Notes under the pieces: generated by a model | Databases searched by the model: none | Told to the model about the DNA's origin: nothing | Seen by the model: the letters and a program-made list of their open reading frames with translations, nothing else | Shown: piece after piece, positions 34,196-44,484 of the stretch | How the letters are laid out: every line of letters starts with the position of its first letter | Position numbering within the stretch: position 1 is the first letter of the stretch | DNA from: Brevundimonas sp. | Lineage (GTDB): Bacteria; Pseudomonadota; Alphaproteobacteria; Caulobacterales; Caulobacteraceae | DNA length: 46,825 bases | Direction: 5' to 3' | Assembly (NCBI RefSeq): GCF_013912005.1 | Contig: NZ_JACESB010000020.1 | Span: 1 to 46,825, forward strand | Position numbers and translations under genes: made by a program

Positions 34196-35641
34196 CTACG
34201 GGGCGGCGACCGTCGCCCCCGACGCGCGGAAATCCACCTCGGAATTGGCCAGCAGCCACAGGAAGGCGGCCCAGGCGGCGACGTTCTGATCCATCGCCTC
34301 CGGGTCGATCCGGTCCAGCACGTCGTCGGCCGTGTGGTGGGTGTCGAAATAGTCGGTGCCGTCCTGGTTCAGCCGGAAGGCCGGCACGCCCGCCGCCACG
34401 GTCGGGCCGGTATCCGGCCCGCCGCCGGTCGCCGGGGCCGGGTCGAACAGCACGCCCAGCGGGGTCAGCACCGCCTGCGCCGCGCGCCGGAAGTCGGTGT
34501 CGGCCGCGCCGGCCGGCAGGTTGAGGCTGTAGATCGGCCCCGCCCCGAAGTCGCTCTCGCTGATCGCCACATGGTTCGCCATCTCGCCGCTTCGGCTGGC
34601 GGCGTAGAAGCGCGCCCCGGCCAGACCCTGCGCCGGCGGCGGCTGGCTGACCTCTTCCGAGCCCCACCAGACCACCCGGATGGTCCGGCGCGGCCGGCGC
34701 GGCATGTCCTCGATCAGCTTCAGCGCGGCGGCGGTGATCGCCACCCCGGCCCCGTCGTCGATGGCCCCCGTGCCGAGGTCCCAGCTGTCGAGGTGGCCGC
34801 CGATGACGATGACCTCGTCGGCCGCCCCCGAACCCCGCACCTCGCCGACGACGTTCTGGCTGTGGCTGTCGGCGGTGAAGCCGGCGCTCGAGAACAGCCG
34901 CATCCGCACCGGCTGGTCGGTCATCGCCGTCATGCGGCGCAGCTGGTCGGCGTCCGGCGGGCTCATGGCGAAGGCCGGCACGGTCCCCTCGCCCACCCGG
35001 GTCGCGCCGGTGTGGGCGAAGCGGTGGTCGTGGGTGCCGAGCGAACGCAGCACATAGCCGACCGCGCCCCGCTTCGCCGCCTCGAACGGCCCGTTGCCGC
35101 GGATCGGCGAGGTGGCGCCGTAACCGCGCCCGTCCTGGGCCTGCACCGTGTCCTGCAGCACCACGGCGATCTTGCCGGTCAGCGACCCCTCCGGCTGGTC
35201 CAGCAGCTGCTGGTAGGTCTCGAAGATGGCGGCCTCGCCCTCGATCCCCTCCGCCGGCGTGGCCATGGAGCCGCCCAGCGCCACCACCTCCAGCGGCTGC
35301 GGGAAGGGCGACAGGATCTCCACCCGCGCCTCGCCGCGGGTCCACAGCGCCAGCGGGAACTCCTCGACCGAGACGTTGTCGAAACCCATCTCGCGGAACT
35401 TCGCCGCCCCCCAGGCGGCCGAGGCCTGCTCCGAGGCCGAGCCGGCCAGACGCGGCCCGAAGCGCGTGGTCAGCTCCTCGACCAGCTCGTACGCCGCATT
35501 GTCCCGCAGCGCCCGGTCGCGCAGCTGTTCGGCCTCGCGGACGGTGCGGGCGTCCTGGGCCAGCGCCGGGGCGGCGGCGAGACCCAGCGCCAGGGTCGCG
35601 CCCAGCGCGCTGGCGGCGAGAAGGCGGGCGGTCAGGGACAT
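34196..35641 (-). CDS. Exported M28 zinc peptidase with PA domain
   Basis: 481 residues with a signal peptide (1-29, ALA-Q). A PA-type insertion lies at about 130-230. M28 zinc ligands are seen in GGHLDSWDLGTGAIDDGAG (His283, Asp285, Asp296 region), WWGSEEV (Glu329/330), ESD (Glu362, Asp364) and DTHHTADDVLDRID near the end. It is a periplasmic or secreted aminopeptidase/carboxypeptidase of the glutamate carboxypeptidase II type, and probably feeds peptide uptake. Confidence 0.92.
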   Translation of the reverse strand: MSLTARLLAASALGATLALGLAAAPALAQDARTVREAEQLRDRALRDNAAYELVEELTTRFGPRLAGSASEQASAAWGAAKFREMGFDNVSVEEFPLALWTRGEARVEILSPFPQPLEVVALGGSMATPAEGIEGEAAIFETYQQLLDQPEGSLTGKIAVVLQDTVQAQDGRGYGATSPIRGNGPFEAAKRGAVGYVLRSLGTHDHRFAHTGATRVGEGTVPAFAMSPPDADQLRRMTAMTDQPVRMRLFSSAGFTADSHSQNVVGEVRGSGAADEVIVIGGHLDSWDLGTGAIDDGAGVAITAAALKLIEDMPRRPRRTIRVVWWGSEEVSQPPPAQGLAGARFYAASRSGEMANHVAISESDFGAGPIYSLNLPAGAADTDFRRAAQAVLTPLGVLFDPAPATGGGPDTGPTVAAGVPAFRLNQDGTDYFDTHHTADDVLDRIDPEAMDQNVAAWAAFLWLLANSEVDFRASGATVAAP

Positions 35642-35747
35642 CGGCGGCTCCGGGGACTCGGGAGGGAAGGCGGCGAACCTAGACCGGAGTTCCGGGGCCG
35701 GAAAGCGTCAGCGGCCGGAGTGTCCCCGGCCGCGCCCCGAGCGGGGA

Positions 35748-35987
35748 TCACTCGCCCTTGACGTAGGGCTCCACCGGCCCCTGCAGCTTGACGGTCAGCG
35801 CCTTGCCGCGACGGTCGACGCGGTTGCCCACCGCCAGCCGCACCCAGCCTTCCGAGACGCAGTATTCCTCGACGTTGGTCTTTTCCTCGCCCTTGAAGCG
35901 CACGCCGATCCCCTTCGCCAGCAGGTCGGCGTCGTGGAACGGGCTGTCGGGGTCGACGCAGAGGCGGTCGGGAAGGACGTCGGTCAT
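35748..35987 (-). CDS. DUF3297 small protein
   Basis: 79 residues with the DUF3297 pattern (PDRLCVDPDSPFHDADLLAKGIGVRFKG-EKTNVEEYCVSEGWVRLAVG... LTVKLQGPVEPY). Small, cytoplasmic, conserved in proteobacteria, function unknown. Confidence 0.9.
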   Translation of the reverse strand: MTDVLPDRLCVDPDSPFHDADLLAKGIGVRFKGEEKTNVEEYCVSEGWVRLAVGNRVDRRGKALTVKLQGPVEPYVKGE

Positions 35988-36115
35988 GGCGGGTCTCGCA
36001 GGCGAAATCAGCCGCCGCCTTTAGCCGAGGCGGCCGCGCGCTCCAAGGCTTGACCTGACGCCGCGTCATCGGCCTAGGTTCGTTGCGAAACAGGACGGAC
36101 CTCGGAACCTGCGCC

Positions 36116-36994
36116 GTGAGCGACCTCGAATCCCGCGACTTCATCGCCCCGGCCGGCGACGGCTTTCCCCTGTCGATGCGCCTCGTCTCGCCGCCCGACC
36201 CGCGCGCGGCGGTGCTGGTCAGCTCCGGCACCGGCTTCCCCAAGGGATTCTACGACCGCTTCGCCCGCCATCTCGCCGGCCAGGGCGCGGCGGTCCTGAC
36301 CTATGACTTCCGCGGCGTCGCCGCCTCGCGGCCGGAAGACCTCGCGGCCATGGCCATGGACTACACCGACTGGGGCCGCCTCGACATGCCGGCGGCGCTC
36401 GACGCTTTGGCCGGCGCCGCGCCCGGCCTGCCCCTGCGCCATGTCGGACACAGCGTCGGCGGCCATTTCGCCGGCTTCATGCCCAACCACCACCGCATCG
36501 ACCGCCACGCCTTCGTCTCCGTCGGCAGCGGCTGGTGGGGCGGACACCACCGGACCTACAACCCGCTGGAGCTGTTCTTCTGGCACGCCTACGGGCCGTA
36601 CAGCCTGGCCCGGCGCGGCTACGTCCGCGGCGGCGGCCTCTGGGCCGGGACCGACCTGCCGCGCGGGGTGTTCGAGACGTGGAAGCGCTGGTGCCTGAAG
36701 CCGGCCTACTTCCTCGACGAGCTGCAGGACCGGCTCCGGCCCCACGATTTCGACTCTGTCGCCGCCCCGATCCGCTCGTGGATCTTCACCGACGACCCGA
36801 TCGCCACCCCGGCCGCCTCCGAAAGCCTGCTTCGGATCTATCCCAATGCGCCGAAGGAGACCCTCGTCCGCGCCCCCGCCGACTACGGCGTCCGCCGCAT
36901 CGGTCACGAGGGGGCCTTCCGCCGCGGGATGGAGCCGCTCTGGAACGAGATCGCCGACTGGCTGCTTGAACCGGCGTCGGCGCGGCCCAGATAA
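36116..36994 (+). CDS. Alpha/beta hydrolase
   Basis: 292 residues from GTG 36116 (TTG 36083 would add 11). The nucleophile elbow is GHSVGGHFAGF; the N-terminal part has VSSGTGFPKGFYDRFARHL and YDFRGVAAS. The family is the 'predicted alpha/beta hydrolase' group (COG4757-like). The substrate is unknown. Downstream, 26 bases away, is an aldo/keto reductase gene. Confidence 0.85.
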   Translation: MSDLESRDFIAPAGDGFPLSMRLVSPPDPRAAVLVSSGTGFPKGFYDRFARHLAGQGAAVLTYDFRGVAASRPEDLAAMAMDYTDWGRLDMPAALDALAGAAPGLPLRHVGHSVGGHFAGFMPNHHRIDRHAFVSVGSGWWGGHHRTYNPLELFFWHAYGPYSLARRGYVRGGGLWAGTDLPRGVFETWKRWCLKPAYFLDELQDRLRPHDFDSVAAPIRSWIFTDDPIATPAASESLLRIYPNAPKETLVRAPADYGVRRIGHEGAFRRGMEPLWNEIADWLLEPASARPR

Positions 36995-37020
36995 GCCGCC
37001 CCCCACCACCGGAGCCTCCC

Positions 37021-37872
37021 ATGACCGACCAGCCCGCGATCACCGTCGATGGAAACCGCATTCCCCTGCTCGGCTTCGGGACGTGGATGCTGGAGCCCGA
37101 GGACGCCCGCCGGATGGTCGCCGAGGCCCTGCGCATCGGCTATCGCCACATCGACACGGCCTGGATCTACAGGAACGAGAAGGCGGTCGGCGACGGCATC
37201 CGCGATGCGATCGAGGCCGGCCAGGTCGCCCGCGAGGACATCTGGCTGACCACCAAGATCTGGGTCGACCACTTCGAGCGCGACGCCCTGCTGAAGCAGG
37301 CGGAGGAGTCCGCCTCCAGCCTCGGCCTCACCCCCGACCTGCTGCTGCTGCACTGGCCGAAACCGCAGCCGTCGTTCGAGGAGACCCTCGGCGCCCTCAA
37401 CGAGGCGAAAGACCGCGGCCTCACCCGCAGCATCGGCCTGTCCAACTTCCCCTCGGCCGAGTTCCGTCAGGCCCAGTCGCTGTCCCCGGCCCGGCTGGTC
37501 ACCAACCAGGTCGAGTACCACCCCTACCTCAAGCTCTCGAAGCTCAAGGCCACGGCGCGCGAGCTCGGCTCCTCCATCACCGCCTGGTCGCCGCTGGCCC
37601 AGGGCAAGATCGCCGACGACGCCACCCTGGTCGAGATCGGCCGCGCCCACGGCAAGACCCCCGGCCAGGTCACCCTGCGCTGGCTCATCCAGCAGGAGGT
37701 GATCGCCATCCCGCGCACGGCGAAGGAATCCCGCGCCGCCGAGAACCTCGACATCTTCGACTTCGAACTCTCCGCCGAGGAGATGGACCGCATCCACGCC
37801 CTCGCCCGTCCCGACGGCCGCCTCGGCGACTGGATTGATCCCGCCTTCAAATGGGATGAAGAATGGGCGTGA
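37021..37872 (+). CDS. Aldo/keto reductase
   Basis: 283 residues. The catalytic residues are in YRHIDTAWIYRNEKAVG (Asp, Tyr), LTTKIW (Lys) and LLLLHWPKP (His); cofactor residues are in SNFPSAEF and VIAIPRTAKESRAAENL. It reduces aldehydes or ketones with NADPH, 2,5-diketogluconate reductase-like. It may form a unit with the hydrolase upstream. Confidence 0.94.
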   Translation: MTDQPAITVDGNRIPLLGFGTWMLEPEDARRMVAEALRIGYRHIDTAWIYRNEKAVGDGIRDAIEAGQVAREDIWLTTKIWVDHFERDALLKQAEESASSLGLTPDLLLLHWPKPQPSFEETLGALNEAKDRGLTRSIGLSNFPSAEFRQAQSLSPARLVTNQVEYHPYLKLSKLKATARELGSSITAWSPLAQGKIADDATLVEIGRAHGKTPGQVTLRWLIQQEVIAIPRTAKESRAAENLDIFDFELSAEEMDRIHALARPDGRLGDWIDPAFKWDEEWA

Positions 37873-37910
37873 CGCCCGGCGGCTGAACCGGGCGCGCGGA
37901 GGCGACGCTT

Positions 37911-38159
37911 ATGGGTTCGGTGACGGGTTTCCCCGGCGTCGATCCGTCCGACGCGGCGGTCGGCGCCCGGCTGAGGCGATGGCGCGAGCAGCGCGGCATG
38001 ACGGTCGACGACCTCGCCCGCCTGATGGAGATCACGCCGGAGGAGGAGCGCCGCGCCGAGGCCGGGCGCGCCCACCTCGACAGCGCCTCGATCGCCGCCG
38101 CCACGGCCGCCCTGCGGCTGCCCCTGTGGGCGCTGGTCTCCGACACCCGCGCCTACTGA
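37911..38159 (+). CDS. Small XRE-type helix-turn-helix protein
   Basis: 82 residues with GGAGG eight bases before the ATG. One HTH_3 domain (VGARLRRWREQRGMTVDDLARLMEITPEEERRAEAGRAHLDSASIAAATAALRLP) and no other domain. Probably a DNA-binding regulator; targets unknown. Lies between the aldo/keto reductase and ubiD genes. Confidence 0.85.
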   Translation: MGSVTGFPGVDPSDAAVGARLRRWREQRGMTVDDLARLMEITPEEERRAEAGRAHLDSASIAAATAALRLPLWALVSDTRAY

Positions 38160-38201
38160 TCGCAGGTGACAGCCGGCGCGGCCCCGCCTAAGCCTCGCCG
38201 C

Positions 38202-39731
38202 ATGGCCTACAAGTCCCTGCGCGATTTCATCGCCCTGCTCGAAGCCGAGGGCGAGCTGGTCCGGGTTTCCGAGCCCGTCTCCACCCATCTGGAGATGACC
38301 GAGATCCAGACCCGGCTGCTGCGCAACGGCGGCCCGGCGGTGCTGTTCGAAAAGCCGGTCATGCCCGACGGCTCGATCAGCCCCATCCCCTGCCTCGCCA
38401 ATCTGTTCGGCACGGTGAAGCGCGTCGCCATGGGCGTGACCATGGAGAAGAAGACCCGCACCACCGCCGCCGAACTGCGCGAGGTCGGCGAGCTGCTGGC
38501 CTTCCTGCGCAACCCGACCCCGCCGCGCGGCCTCGGCGACGCCATGGAGATGCTGCCGCTGGCCCAGACGGTGATGTCGATGCGCCCCAAGGTGGTGAAG
38601 TCGGCCCCGGTGCAGCAGGTGGTGCTGACCGGCGACCGGATCGACCTGACCGCCCTGCCGGTCCAGGGCTGCTGGCCCGGCGAGCCCGCGCCGCTGATCA
38701 CCTGGGGCCTCGTCGTCACCAGGGGTCCGTCCGACGCCCGCGAGGACGACTTCAACCTCGGCATCTACCGCATGCAGGTGCTGGGCAAGGACCGCGCCAT
38801 CATGCGCTGGCTGGCCCACCGCGGCGGGGCCCAGCACTACGCCCGCCACCGCAAGGCGCGCCCGACCGAGCCCCTGCCCTGCGCCGTCGTCCTCGGCGCC
38901 GACCCCGGGACCATCCTCGCCGCCGTCACCCCGGTGCCCGACACCCTCAGCGAGTACCAGTTCGCCGGCCTGCTGCGCGGCGCCAAGGCCGAGCTGGTCC
39001 CCTGCAAGACCGTGCCGCTGATGGTCCCCGCCAACGCCGAGATCGTGCTGGAGGGCCACGTCCTGCTCGACGAGCACGCACCCGAGGGCCCGTACGGCGA
39101 TCACACCGGCTACTACAACTCGGTCGAGACCTTCCCGGTCTTCCAGGTCAGCGCCATCACCATGCGCCGCGATCCGATCTATCTGACCACCTTCACCGGC
39201 CGCCCGCCGGACGAGCCCTCGGTGCTGGGCGAGGCCCTGAACGAGGTCTTCATCCCCCTGCTGCGCCAGCAATTTCCCGAGATCACCGACTTCTGGCTGC
39301 CGCCCGAGGGCTGCTCCTACCGCATCGCCGTGGTGTCGATGAAGAAGGCTTATCCCGGCCACGCCAAGCGGGTGATGCTGGGCGTCTGGAGCTATCTGCG
39401 CCAGTTCATGTACACCAAGTGGGTCATCGTCGTGGACGACGACATCGACGCCCGCGACTGGAAGCAGGTGATGTGGGCCATCTCCACCAAGATGGACCCG
39501 GCCCGCGACATCACCGTCATCGAGAACACCCCGATCGACTATCTCGACTTCGCCAGCCCTGAGAGCGGCCTCGGCTCCAAGATCGGCCTCGACGCCACCG
39601 ACAAATGGCCGCCCGAGACGAAGCGGGAATGGGGCGAGGAGATCCGCATGGATCCCGCCGTCGTCGACCGCGTGTCGGACATGTGGGAGCGGCTGGGCCT
39701 GCCCGGCGACGGCGCCCCGATCTGGAAATAG
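38202..39731 (+). CDS. ubiD: UbiD family 3-octaprenyl-4-hydroxybenzoate carboxy-lyase
   Basis: 509 residues from ATG 38202. The prenylated-FMN region is seen in [32 protein letters not shown] and the catalytic Glu/Arg part in [35 protein letters not shown]. It removes the ring carboxyl group in ubiquinone synthesis and needs UbiX for its cofactor; no ubiX gene is in the window. Confidence 0.94.
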   Translation: MAYKSLRDFIALLEAEGELVRVSEPVSTHLEMTEIQTRLLRNGGPAVLFEKPVMPDGSISPIPCLANLFGTVKRVAMGVTMEKKTRTTAAELREVGELLAFLRNPTPPRGLGDAMEMLPLAQTVMSMRPKVVKSAPVQQVVLTGDRIDLTALPVQGCWPGEPAPLITWGLVVTRGPSDAREDDFNLGIYRMQVLGKDRAIMRWLAHRGGAQHYARHRKARPTEPLPCAVVLGADPGTILAAVTPVPDTLSEYQFAGLLRGAKAELVPCKTVPLMVPANAEIVLEGHVLLDEHAPEGPYGDHTGYYNSVETFPVFQVSAITMRRDPIYLTTFTGRPPDEPSVLGEALNEVFIPLLRQQFPEITDFWLPPEGCSYRIAVVSMKKAYPGHAKRVMLGVWSYLRQFMYTKWVIVVDDDIDARDWKQVMWAISTKMDPARDITVIENTPIDYLDFASPESGLGSKIGLDATDKWPPETKREWGEEIRMDPAVVDRVSDMWERLGLPGDGAPIWK

Positions 39732-39790
39732 CCGCAGCCCGCCTGGACGCCCGGGCTTGCCTCCCGCCGACAGACGGCGGATGAGGGGCC

Positions 39791-41626
39791 ATGCGCTCCA
39801 CCCTGATCCTCGCCGCCCTCGCGGCCCTCGCGTCGAGTCCCGCCATGTCCCAGTCCGCGTCCCCGTCCGTCCCCAACGCCGCGCCCTGGGACCAGCCCTT
39901 CCTGCCGCCGGCGCCGGCATGGGACGGGGCCAGCCGGGCCCTGCTGCGCGACGCTACGGACCCGTGGGTCACGCCCTTCGAAGCGGACCCGGAGCATGAC
40001 TTCAGCCCGAGCTACGCCGACACCCGCGCCTGGTTCGACCGCCTCGACGCCGCCTCGGAGCTGATCCGCATCGAACAGTTCGGCGTCTCGCCCGAGGGCC
40101 GGCCGATCTACGCCGTGATCGCCTCGAAGGACGGCGCCGCCCTCGATCCGGCCAAGCCGGTGCTGCTGGCCCAGGCCGGCATCCACCCGGGCGAGATCGA
40201 CGGCAAGGACGCGGGCATGATGCTGCTCCGCGACATCGCCTTCCACGGCAAGGACGAGCTGCTCGACCGGGTCAACCTGATCCTGATCCCCATCCTGTCG
40301 GTCGACGGCCACGAGCGCGCCTCGGCTTACAGCCGCCCCAACCAGCGCGGCCCCCGCATCCAGGGCTGGCGCAACACGGCGACCAACCAGAACCTCAACC
40401 GCGACTACCTGAAGCTCGACCAGGCCGAGATGCGCGCCGTCCGCGGCCTGATCCTGAAGTACCGGCCGGACCTCTACGTCGACATCCACGTCACCGACGG
40501 CATGGATTACCAGTACGACGTGACCTACGGGTACAACGGCGAGGACGGCGGCTGGTCGCGCTCGCCGGCCATCGCCCGCTGGCTCGACACGGCCTTCAAG
40601 CCGGCGATGAACGCGGCGCTGGAGGCGCAGGGCCACATCCCGGGCGAGCTGGTCTTCGGCGTCGACGACAGCAACCCCCGCGCCGGCCTGTCCGACGGCG
40701 GCCTCGGCGAGCGCTTCTCGAACGGCTGGGGCTCGGCCGCCCACGTCCCGACCATCCTGATCGAGAACCACAGCCTGAAGCCGCACGAGCAGCGCGTGCT
40801 CGGGACCTACGTCTTTCTCGAGGAGGCGCTGCGCCGGCTCGCCGCCGACGGCGACAGCCTGCGCGCCGCCATCGCCGAGGACCGCGCCCTGCGCCCGCAG
40901 GAGATCCCCGCCAACTTCGTCGCCGACGACCAGCCGACCCGCACGCGCGAGTTCAAGGGCATCCGCTTCGAGACCTACGAAAGCCCGGCCTCCGGTCGTC
41001 AGGAGGTGCGCTGGCTGGGCGAGCCCGATCCCGAGCTGTGGCGGATGCCCTTCTACGGCTCGCACCCGACCCTGACCCTGAAGCGGCCCGAAGCCTACTG
41101 GGTGCCGGCCCACCGCGCCGACGTCATCGAGCGGCTGCGCCTCCACGGCGTGGCCATGGAGACCCTCGAGGCGCCGCGCACCGTCTCCGTGGAGATGCTG
41201 CGGCTGGACGACCCCCGCCTCGGAACCCGGGCCAACGAGGGCCACGTGCCCGTCACCGTGACCTCGGTGACGCCGGAGCGCCGCGACTGGACCTTCCAGC
41301 CCGGCTCGGTGCGCGTCCCGACCGACCAGCCCCTCGGCGACGTCGTCGTCCTGCTGCTGGAGCCGCAATCCTCCGAGAGCCTGTTCGCCTGGGGCCTGTT
41401 CCCCGAGGTGCTCAGCCGCGTCGAATACATCGAGGGCTACGCCATCGCCCCGCTGGCCGAGCGGATGATGGCCGCCAACCCCGCCCTCAAGGCCGAGTTC
41501 GAGGCGGAGCTCGCCGCCGACCCTGCCTTCGCCGCCGACGGCGACGCGCGATTGCAGTGGTTCTACCAGCGAACCCCGTTCTATGATGACCGGCATCGCC
41601 TCTATCCGGTGGCCCGGGAGCCCTGA
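39791..41626 (+). CDS. Exported M14 family zinc carboxypeptidase
   Basis: 611 residues with a signal peptide (1-20, AMS-Q). Zinc ligands are His132 and Glu135 in GIHPGEIDG and His233 in DIHVTDG; Arg204 of NQNLNRDY binds substrate and Glu325 of LIENHSLK is the general base. The C-terminal ~250 residues form an additional region. It is likely a periplasmic peptidase. Three bases separate its stop from the MAPEG ATG. Confidence 0.92.
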   Translation: MRSTLILAALAALASSPAMSQSASPSVPNAAPWDQPFLPPAPAWDGASRALLRDATDPWVTPFEADPEHDFSPSYADTRAWFDRLDAASELIRIEQFGVSPEGRPIYAVIASKDGAALDPAKPVLLAQAGIHPGEIDGKDAGMMLLRDIAFHGKDELLDRVNLILIPILSVDGHERASAYSRPNQRGPRIQGWRNTATNQNLNRDYLKLDQAEMRAVRGLILKYRPDLYVDIHVTDGMDYQYDVTYGYNGEDGGWSRSPAIARWLDTAFKPAMNAALEAQGHIPGELVFGVDDSNPRAGLSDGGLGERFSNGWGSAAHVPTILIENHSLKPHEQRVLGTYVFLEEALRRLAADGDSLRAAIAEDRALRPQEIPANFVADDQPTRTREFKGIRFETYESPASGRQEVRWLGEPDPELWRMPFYGSHPTLTLKRPEAYWVPAHRADVIERLRLHGVAMETLEAPRTVSVEMLRLDDPRLGTRANEGHVPVTVTSVTPERRDWTFQPGSVRVPTDQPLGDVVVLLLEPQSSESLFAWGLFPEVLSRVEYIEGYAIAPLAERMMAANPALKAEFEAELAADPAFAADGDARLQWFYQRTPFYDDRHRLYPVAREP

Positions 41627-41628
41627 TC

Positions 41629-42033
41629 ATGATCGTCATGACCGCCCTCCAGGCTGCGGCTTTGTGGAGCGGTCTGCTGATCCTGCTGCTGGTCGGCCTC
41701 GCCTTCCGGGTGATCGCCAACCGCCGGCGGCACCGGGTGCTGTTCGGCGACGGCGACGTGCCGCAGATGACCGTGGCCGCCCGCGCCTTCGGCAACGCCG
41801 CCGAATACATCCCGGTGGGGATCGGCGCCCTCGTGCTTCTGGCCCTGACCGGCTCCGCCCCGGGGATGGTGCACGCCGTCGGCGGCGTGCTCCTCCTCGG
41901 CCGGCTGATCCACGGGGTGGGCCTCAGCCATGGCCGTGGTCCCGGCCCCGGACGCATGATCGGCATGGTGCTGACCCTGACGGCGCTGATCGCCGCCGCC
42001 GTCCTGCTGCTCGTCGCCGCGTTCGCGAGCTGA
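41629..42033 (+). CDS. MAPEG family membrane protein
   Basis: 134 residues with four predicted helices and the MAPEG motif RAFGNAAEYIPVGI. MAPEG proteins include microsomal glutathione transferases; bacterial members are often of unknown role. Directly coupled to the carboxypeptidase gene. Confidence 0.9.
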   Translation: MIVMTALQAAALWSGLLILLLVGLAFRVIANRRRHRVLFGDGDVPQMTVAARAFGNAAEYIPVGIGALVLLALTGSAPGMVHAVGGVLLLGRLIHGVGLSHGRGPGPGRMIGMVLTLTALIAAAVLLLVAAFAS

Positions 42034-42081
42034 GACGGCCCGGCCGGTTGCGCCGCCGCGGACGCCCGGCCATATCGGGGC

Positions 42082-43434
42082 ATGCCCTCCCCGCGTGACG
42101 CCGCCTCCCCCGACATCCTGTCCGATCTCGTCGCCGCCGCCCTGAAGGCGGGCGCCGACGCCGCCGAGGCGGTCGCCTCCGAGCGCGCCTCCCTGTCCGT
42201 CGGCGTCCGCAACGGCCGGCTGGAGGACGTCGAGCGCGAGGAGAGCCGCGATCTCGGCCTGCGCGTCTTCGTCGGCCGCCGCCAGGCCACGGTCTCGGCC
42301 TCCGACCTGTCCGACGCCACCCGCGCCCGGCTGGTCGACCGCGCCGTCGCCATGGCCCGCCTCGCGCCCGAGGATCCCTACGCCGGCCTCGCCCCGGAAG
42401 AGCGCCTGGCGCGCGGCCCGTTCGCCGATCTCGACCTTCACGACCCGACGGGGCGCAGCGCCGCCGATCTGGAGGCCGCCGCCGCCGCCGCCGAGGCCGC
42501 CGCCCTCGCCGTCGACGGGGTGGCGAAGTCCGAGGGCGGCCACGCCGCCGCCTCCTCCAGCCGCTGGCGGCTGGTCACCTCCCACGGCTTCGACGGCGCG
42601 TACCGCGGCACCGCCTTCTCCCTGGGGGTGGGCGTCATCGCCGAGAAGGACGGCGCCATGGAGCGCGGCGGCGAACACCGCGCCACGCGTCACCTCGCCG
42701 ACCTGCCCGCCGCCGAAGCCATCGGCGCCGAGGCCGGCCGCCGGGCCGTGGCCCGGGTCGGCCCGCGCAAGATCGCCTCGACCACCGCCCCGGTGATCTT
42801 CGAGAACCGCATCGCCGCCCAGGTGCTGTCGCCCCTGCTGGGGGCGATCTCCGGCCCCTCCGTCGCCCGCGGCTCCTCCTTCCTCAAGGACCGGCTCGGC
42901 CAGGCCGTGCTGCCGGCGGGGGTCGACCTCCTCGACGATCCCTTCCGCCCCCGCGGGCTCGGCTCGACGCCGTTCGACGACGAGGGCATCGAGGTCGCGC
43001 GCCGCGCCATCGTCGAGGACGGGGTGCTGACCACCTGGCTGCTGAACACCGCCTCGGCGGCCCAGCTCGGGCTCGCCTCCACCGGCCACGCCTCGCGCGG
43101 CCTCGCCGGCCCGCCGGGCGTCTCGGCCCACAATCTCCACCTCGCGCCGGGCGGACGCGATCTGGCCGGGCTGATGGCCGACGCCGGAACCGGCCTGCTG
43201 GTCGCCTCCATGTTCGGTCCCTCGCTGAACGCCAACACGGGCGACTGGTCCGCCGGCGTCTCCGGCTTCTGGTTTGAGGGCGGCGAGATCGCCCATCCGG
43301 TCAGCGAGATCACCGTCGCCGGCAATCTGAAGGACCTCTGGGCCCGCCTCGTCGCCGGCGCGGACCTCGAGTTCCGCGGCAGCTTCAACAGCCCGTCCCT
43401 GCTGTTCGACGCGGTCGCCATCGCCGGCAAATGA
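42082..43434 (+). CDS. pmbA: TldD/PmbA family protein (TldE/PmbA)
   Basis: 450 residues. It has the TldE-type elements VRNGRLEDVEREESRDLGLRVFVG and the C-terminal DAGTGLLVASMFGPSLNANTGDWSAGVSGFWFEGGEI, and lacks the HExxxH zinc motif of TldD, which supports TldE/PmbA. TldD-TldE together form a protease active on peptides such as microcin precursors; no tldD is visible here. Its stop overlaps the CysQ-like start (ATGA). Confidence 0.93.
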   Translation: MPSPRDAASPDILSDLVAAALKAGADAAEAVASERASLSVGVRNGRLEDVEREESRDLGLRVFVGRRQATVSASDLSDATRARLVDRAVAMARLAPEDPYAGLAPEERLARGPFADLDLHDPTGRSAADLEAAAAAAEAAALAVDGVAKSEGGHAAASSSRWRLVTSHGFDGAYRGTAFSLGVGVIAEKDGAMERGGEHRATRHLADLPAAEAIGAEAGRRAVARVGPRKIASTTAPVIFENRIAAQVLSPLLGAISGPSVARGSSFLKDRLGQAVLPAGVDLLDDPFRPRGLGSTPFDDEGIEVARRAIVEDGVLTTWLLNTASAAQLGLASTGHASRGLAGPPGVSAHNLHLAPGGRDLAGLMADAGTGLLVASMFGPSLNANTGDWSAGVSGFWFEGGEIAHPVSEITVAGNLKDLWARLVAGADLEFRGSFNSPSLLFDAVAIAGK

Positions 43435-44234
43435 ACCCCTTCGCCGACGACCTCGCGCTGATCCGCGACGCGGCGGCCGAGGCCGGCCGGCTGGCCCTGG
43501 CGGAGCGGGACCGCGGGCTGAAGATCTGGTCCAAGTCCGGCGGCTCCCCGGTGACCTCCGCCGACATGGCCGTCGACCGCCTGTTGCGGGACGCCCTGCT
43601 CGGGGCCCGCCCCGACTACGGCTGGCTGTCGGAGGAAACCGCCGACGGCCCGGACCGGCTGGCCCGCCGGCGCGTCTTCGTGGTCGATCCGATCGACGGC
43701 ACCGTGGCCTATATGAAGAACAGGCCGTGGTGGTGCATCCCGGTCGCGGTGGTCGAGGACGGCCGCCCCGTCGCCGCCGTGATCCACGCGCCCGCCCTCG
43801 CCGAGACCTTCGTCGCCACCCTCGGCGGCGGCGCCCGGCTGAACGACGCCCCGATCTCCGCCGCCGACACCGTCGATCTCGACGACGCCGCCGTGCTGGC
43901 CGACGCCCGCCTGCTCGAGGGGCCGCACTGGCCCGAACCGTGGCCGGCCATGCGCTTCGAAAAGCGCAACGCCATCGCCTACCGCATGGCGCTGGTGGCG
44001 GCGGGCGCCTTCGACGCCGCGATCGCCCTGACGCCGAAGTGGGACTGGGACGTGTGCGCGGGGGCCCTGATCGTCGAGGAGGCCGGCGGGCGGGTCAGCG
44101 ACCACCACGGCGGCGCCTGGCGCTTCAACCGGCCCGACCCGCGCCAGAACAGCCTCGTCTGCGCCGCCCCGGGCCTTCATCCCCAGATCGTGCGCCGCAC
44201 CCTGCCCATCCCGCTCCCCGCTACCGCGGGCTAG
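43431..44234 (+). CDS. Inositol monophosphatase family, CysQ-like phosphatase
   Basis: 267 residues. Metal-binding motifs are GSPVTSADMAVD, LSEETAD, VVDPIDGTVAYM and WDWDVCAGALIVEEAGG, the inositol monophosphatase fold. The context and length fit 3'(2'),5'-bisphosphate nucleotidase (CysQ), which clears PAP. Exact substrate not certain. It is coupled to pmbA and its 3' end overlaps a convergent small gene by 14 bases. Confidence 0.9.
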   Translation: MNPFADDLALIRDAAAEAGRLALAERDRGLKIWSKSGGSPVTSADMAVDRLLRDALLGARPDYGWLSEETADGPDRLARRRVFVVDPIDGTVAYMKNRPWWCIPVAVVEDGRPVAAVIHAPALAETFVATLGGGARLNDAPISAADTVDLDDAAVLADARLLEGPHWPEPWPAMRFEKRNAIAYRMALVAAGAFDAAIALTPKWDWDVCAGALIVEEAGGRVSDHHGGAWRFNRPDPRQNSLVCAAPGLHPQIVRRTLPIPLPATAG

Positions 44235-44484
44235 GCGCAGGCTCCCCGGCGAGCCCCAGCCGGCGCTCGATCCGGCCGACGGCCTGCCTCAGCCGGTCGA
44301 AGGCGGACTGGAGGCGGGCGTCGGCTTCGACCAGACGCCCCAGGTCCCGGCGTACCGAGGCCACGGCGGTTTCGAGAGAGGAGACGCGCTCCTTGAGCTC
44401 GTGAATGTCCCGCGCCAGAGCGTCGACCTTGGCGTCGATGCGGCGCAGACAGACCAGAACCCGGTTTTCGGCCTCTTCCGCCAC
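44221..44484 (-). CDS. Small coiled-coil protein
   Basis: 87 residues; residues 5-75 are a continuous coiled coil with heptads (LVCLRRIDAKVDALARDIHELKERVSSLETAVASVRRDLG...). No known family beyond a general coiled-coil; the overlap of 14 bases with the phosphatase gene end is unusual but typical of convergent genes here. Codon pattern is ordinary, so I consider it a probable real gene. Confidence 0.6.
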   Translation of the reverse strand: MAEEAENRVLVCLRRIDAKVDALARDIHELKERVSSLETAVASVRRDLGRLVEADARLQSAFDRLRQAVGRIERRLGLAGEPAPSPR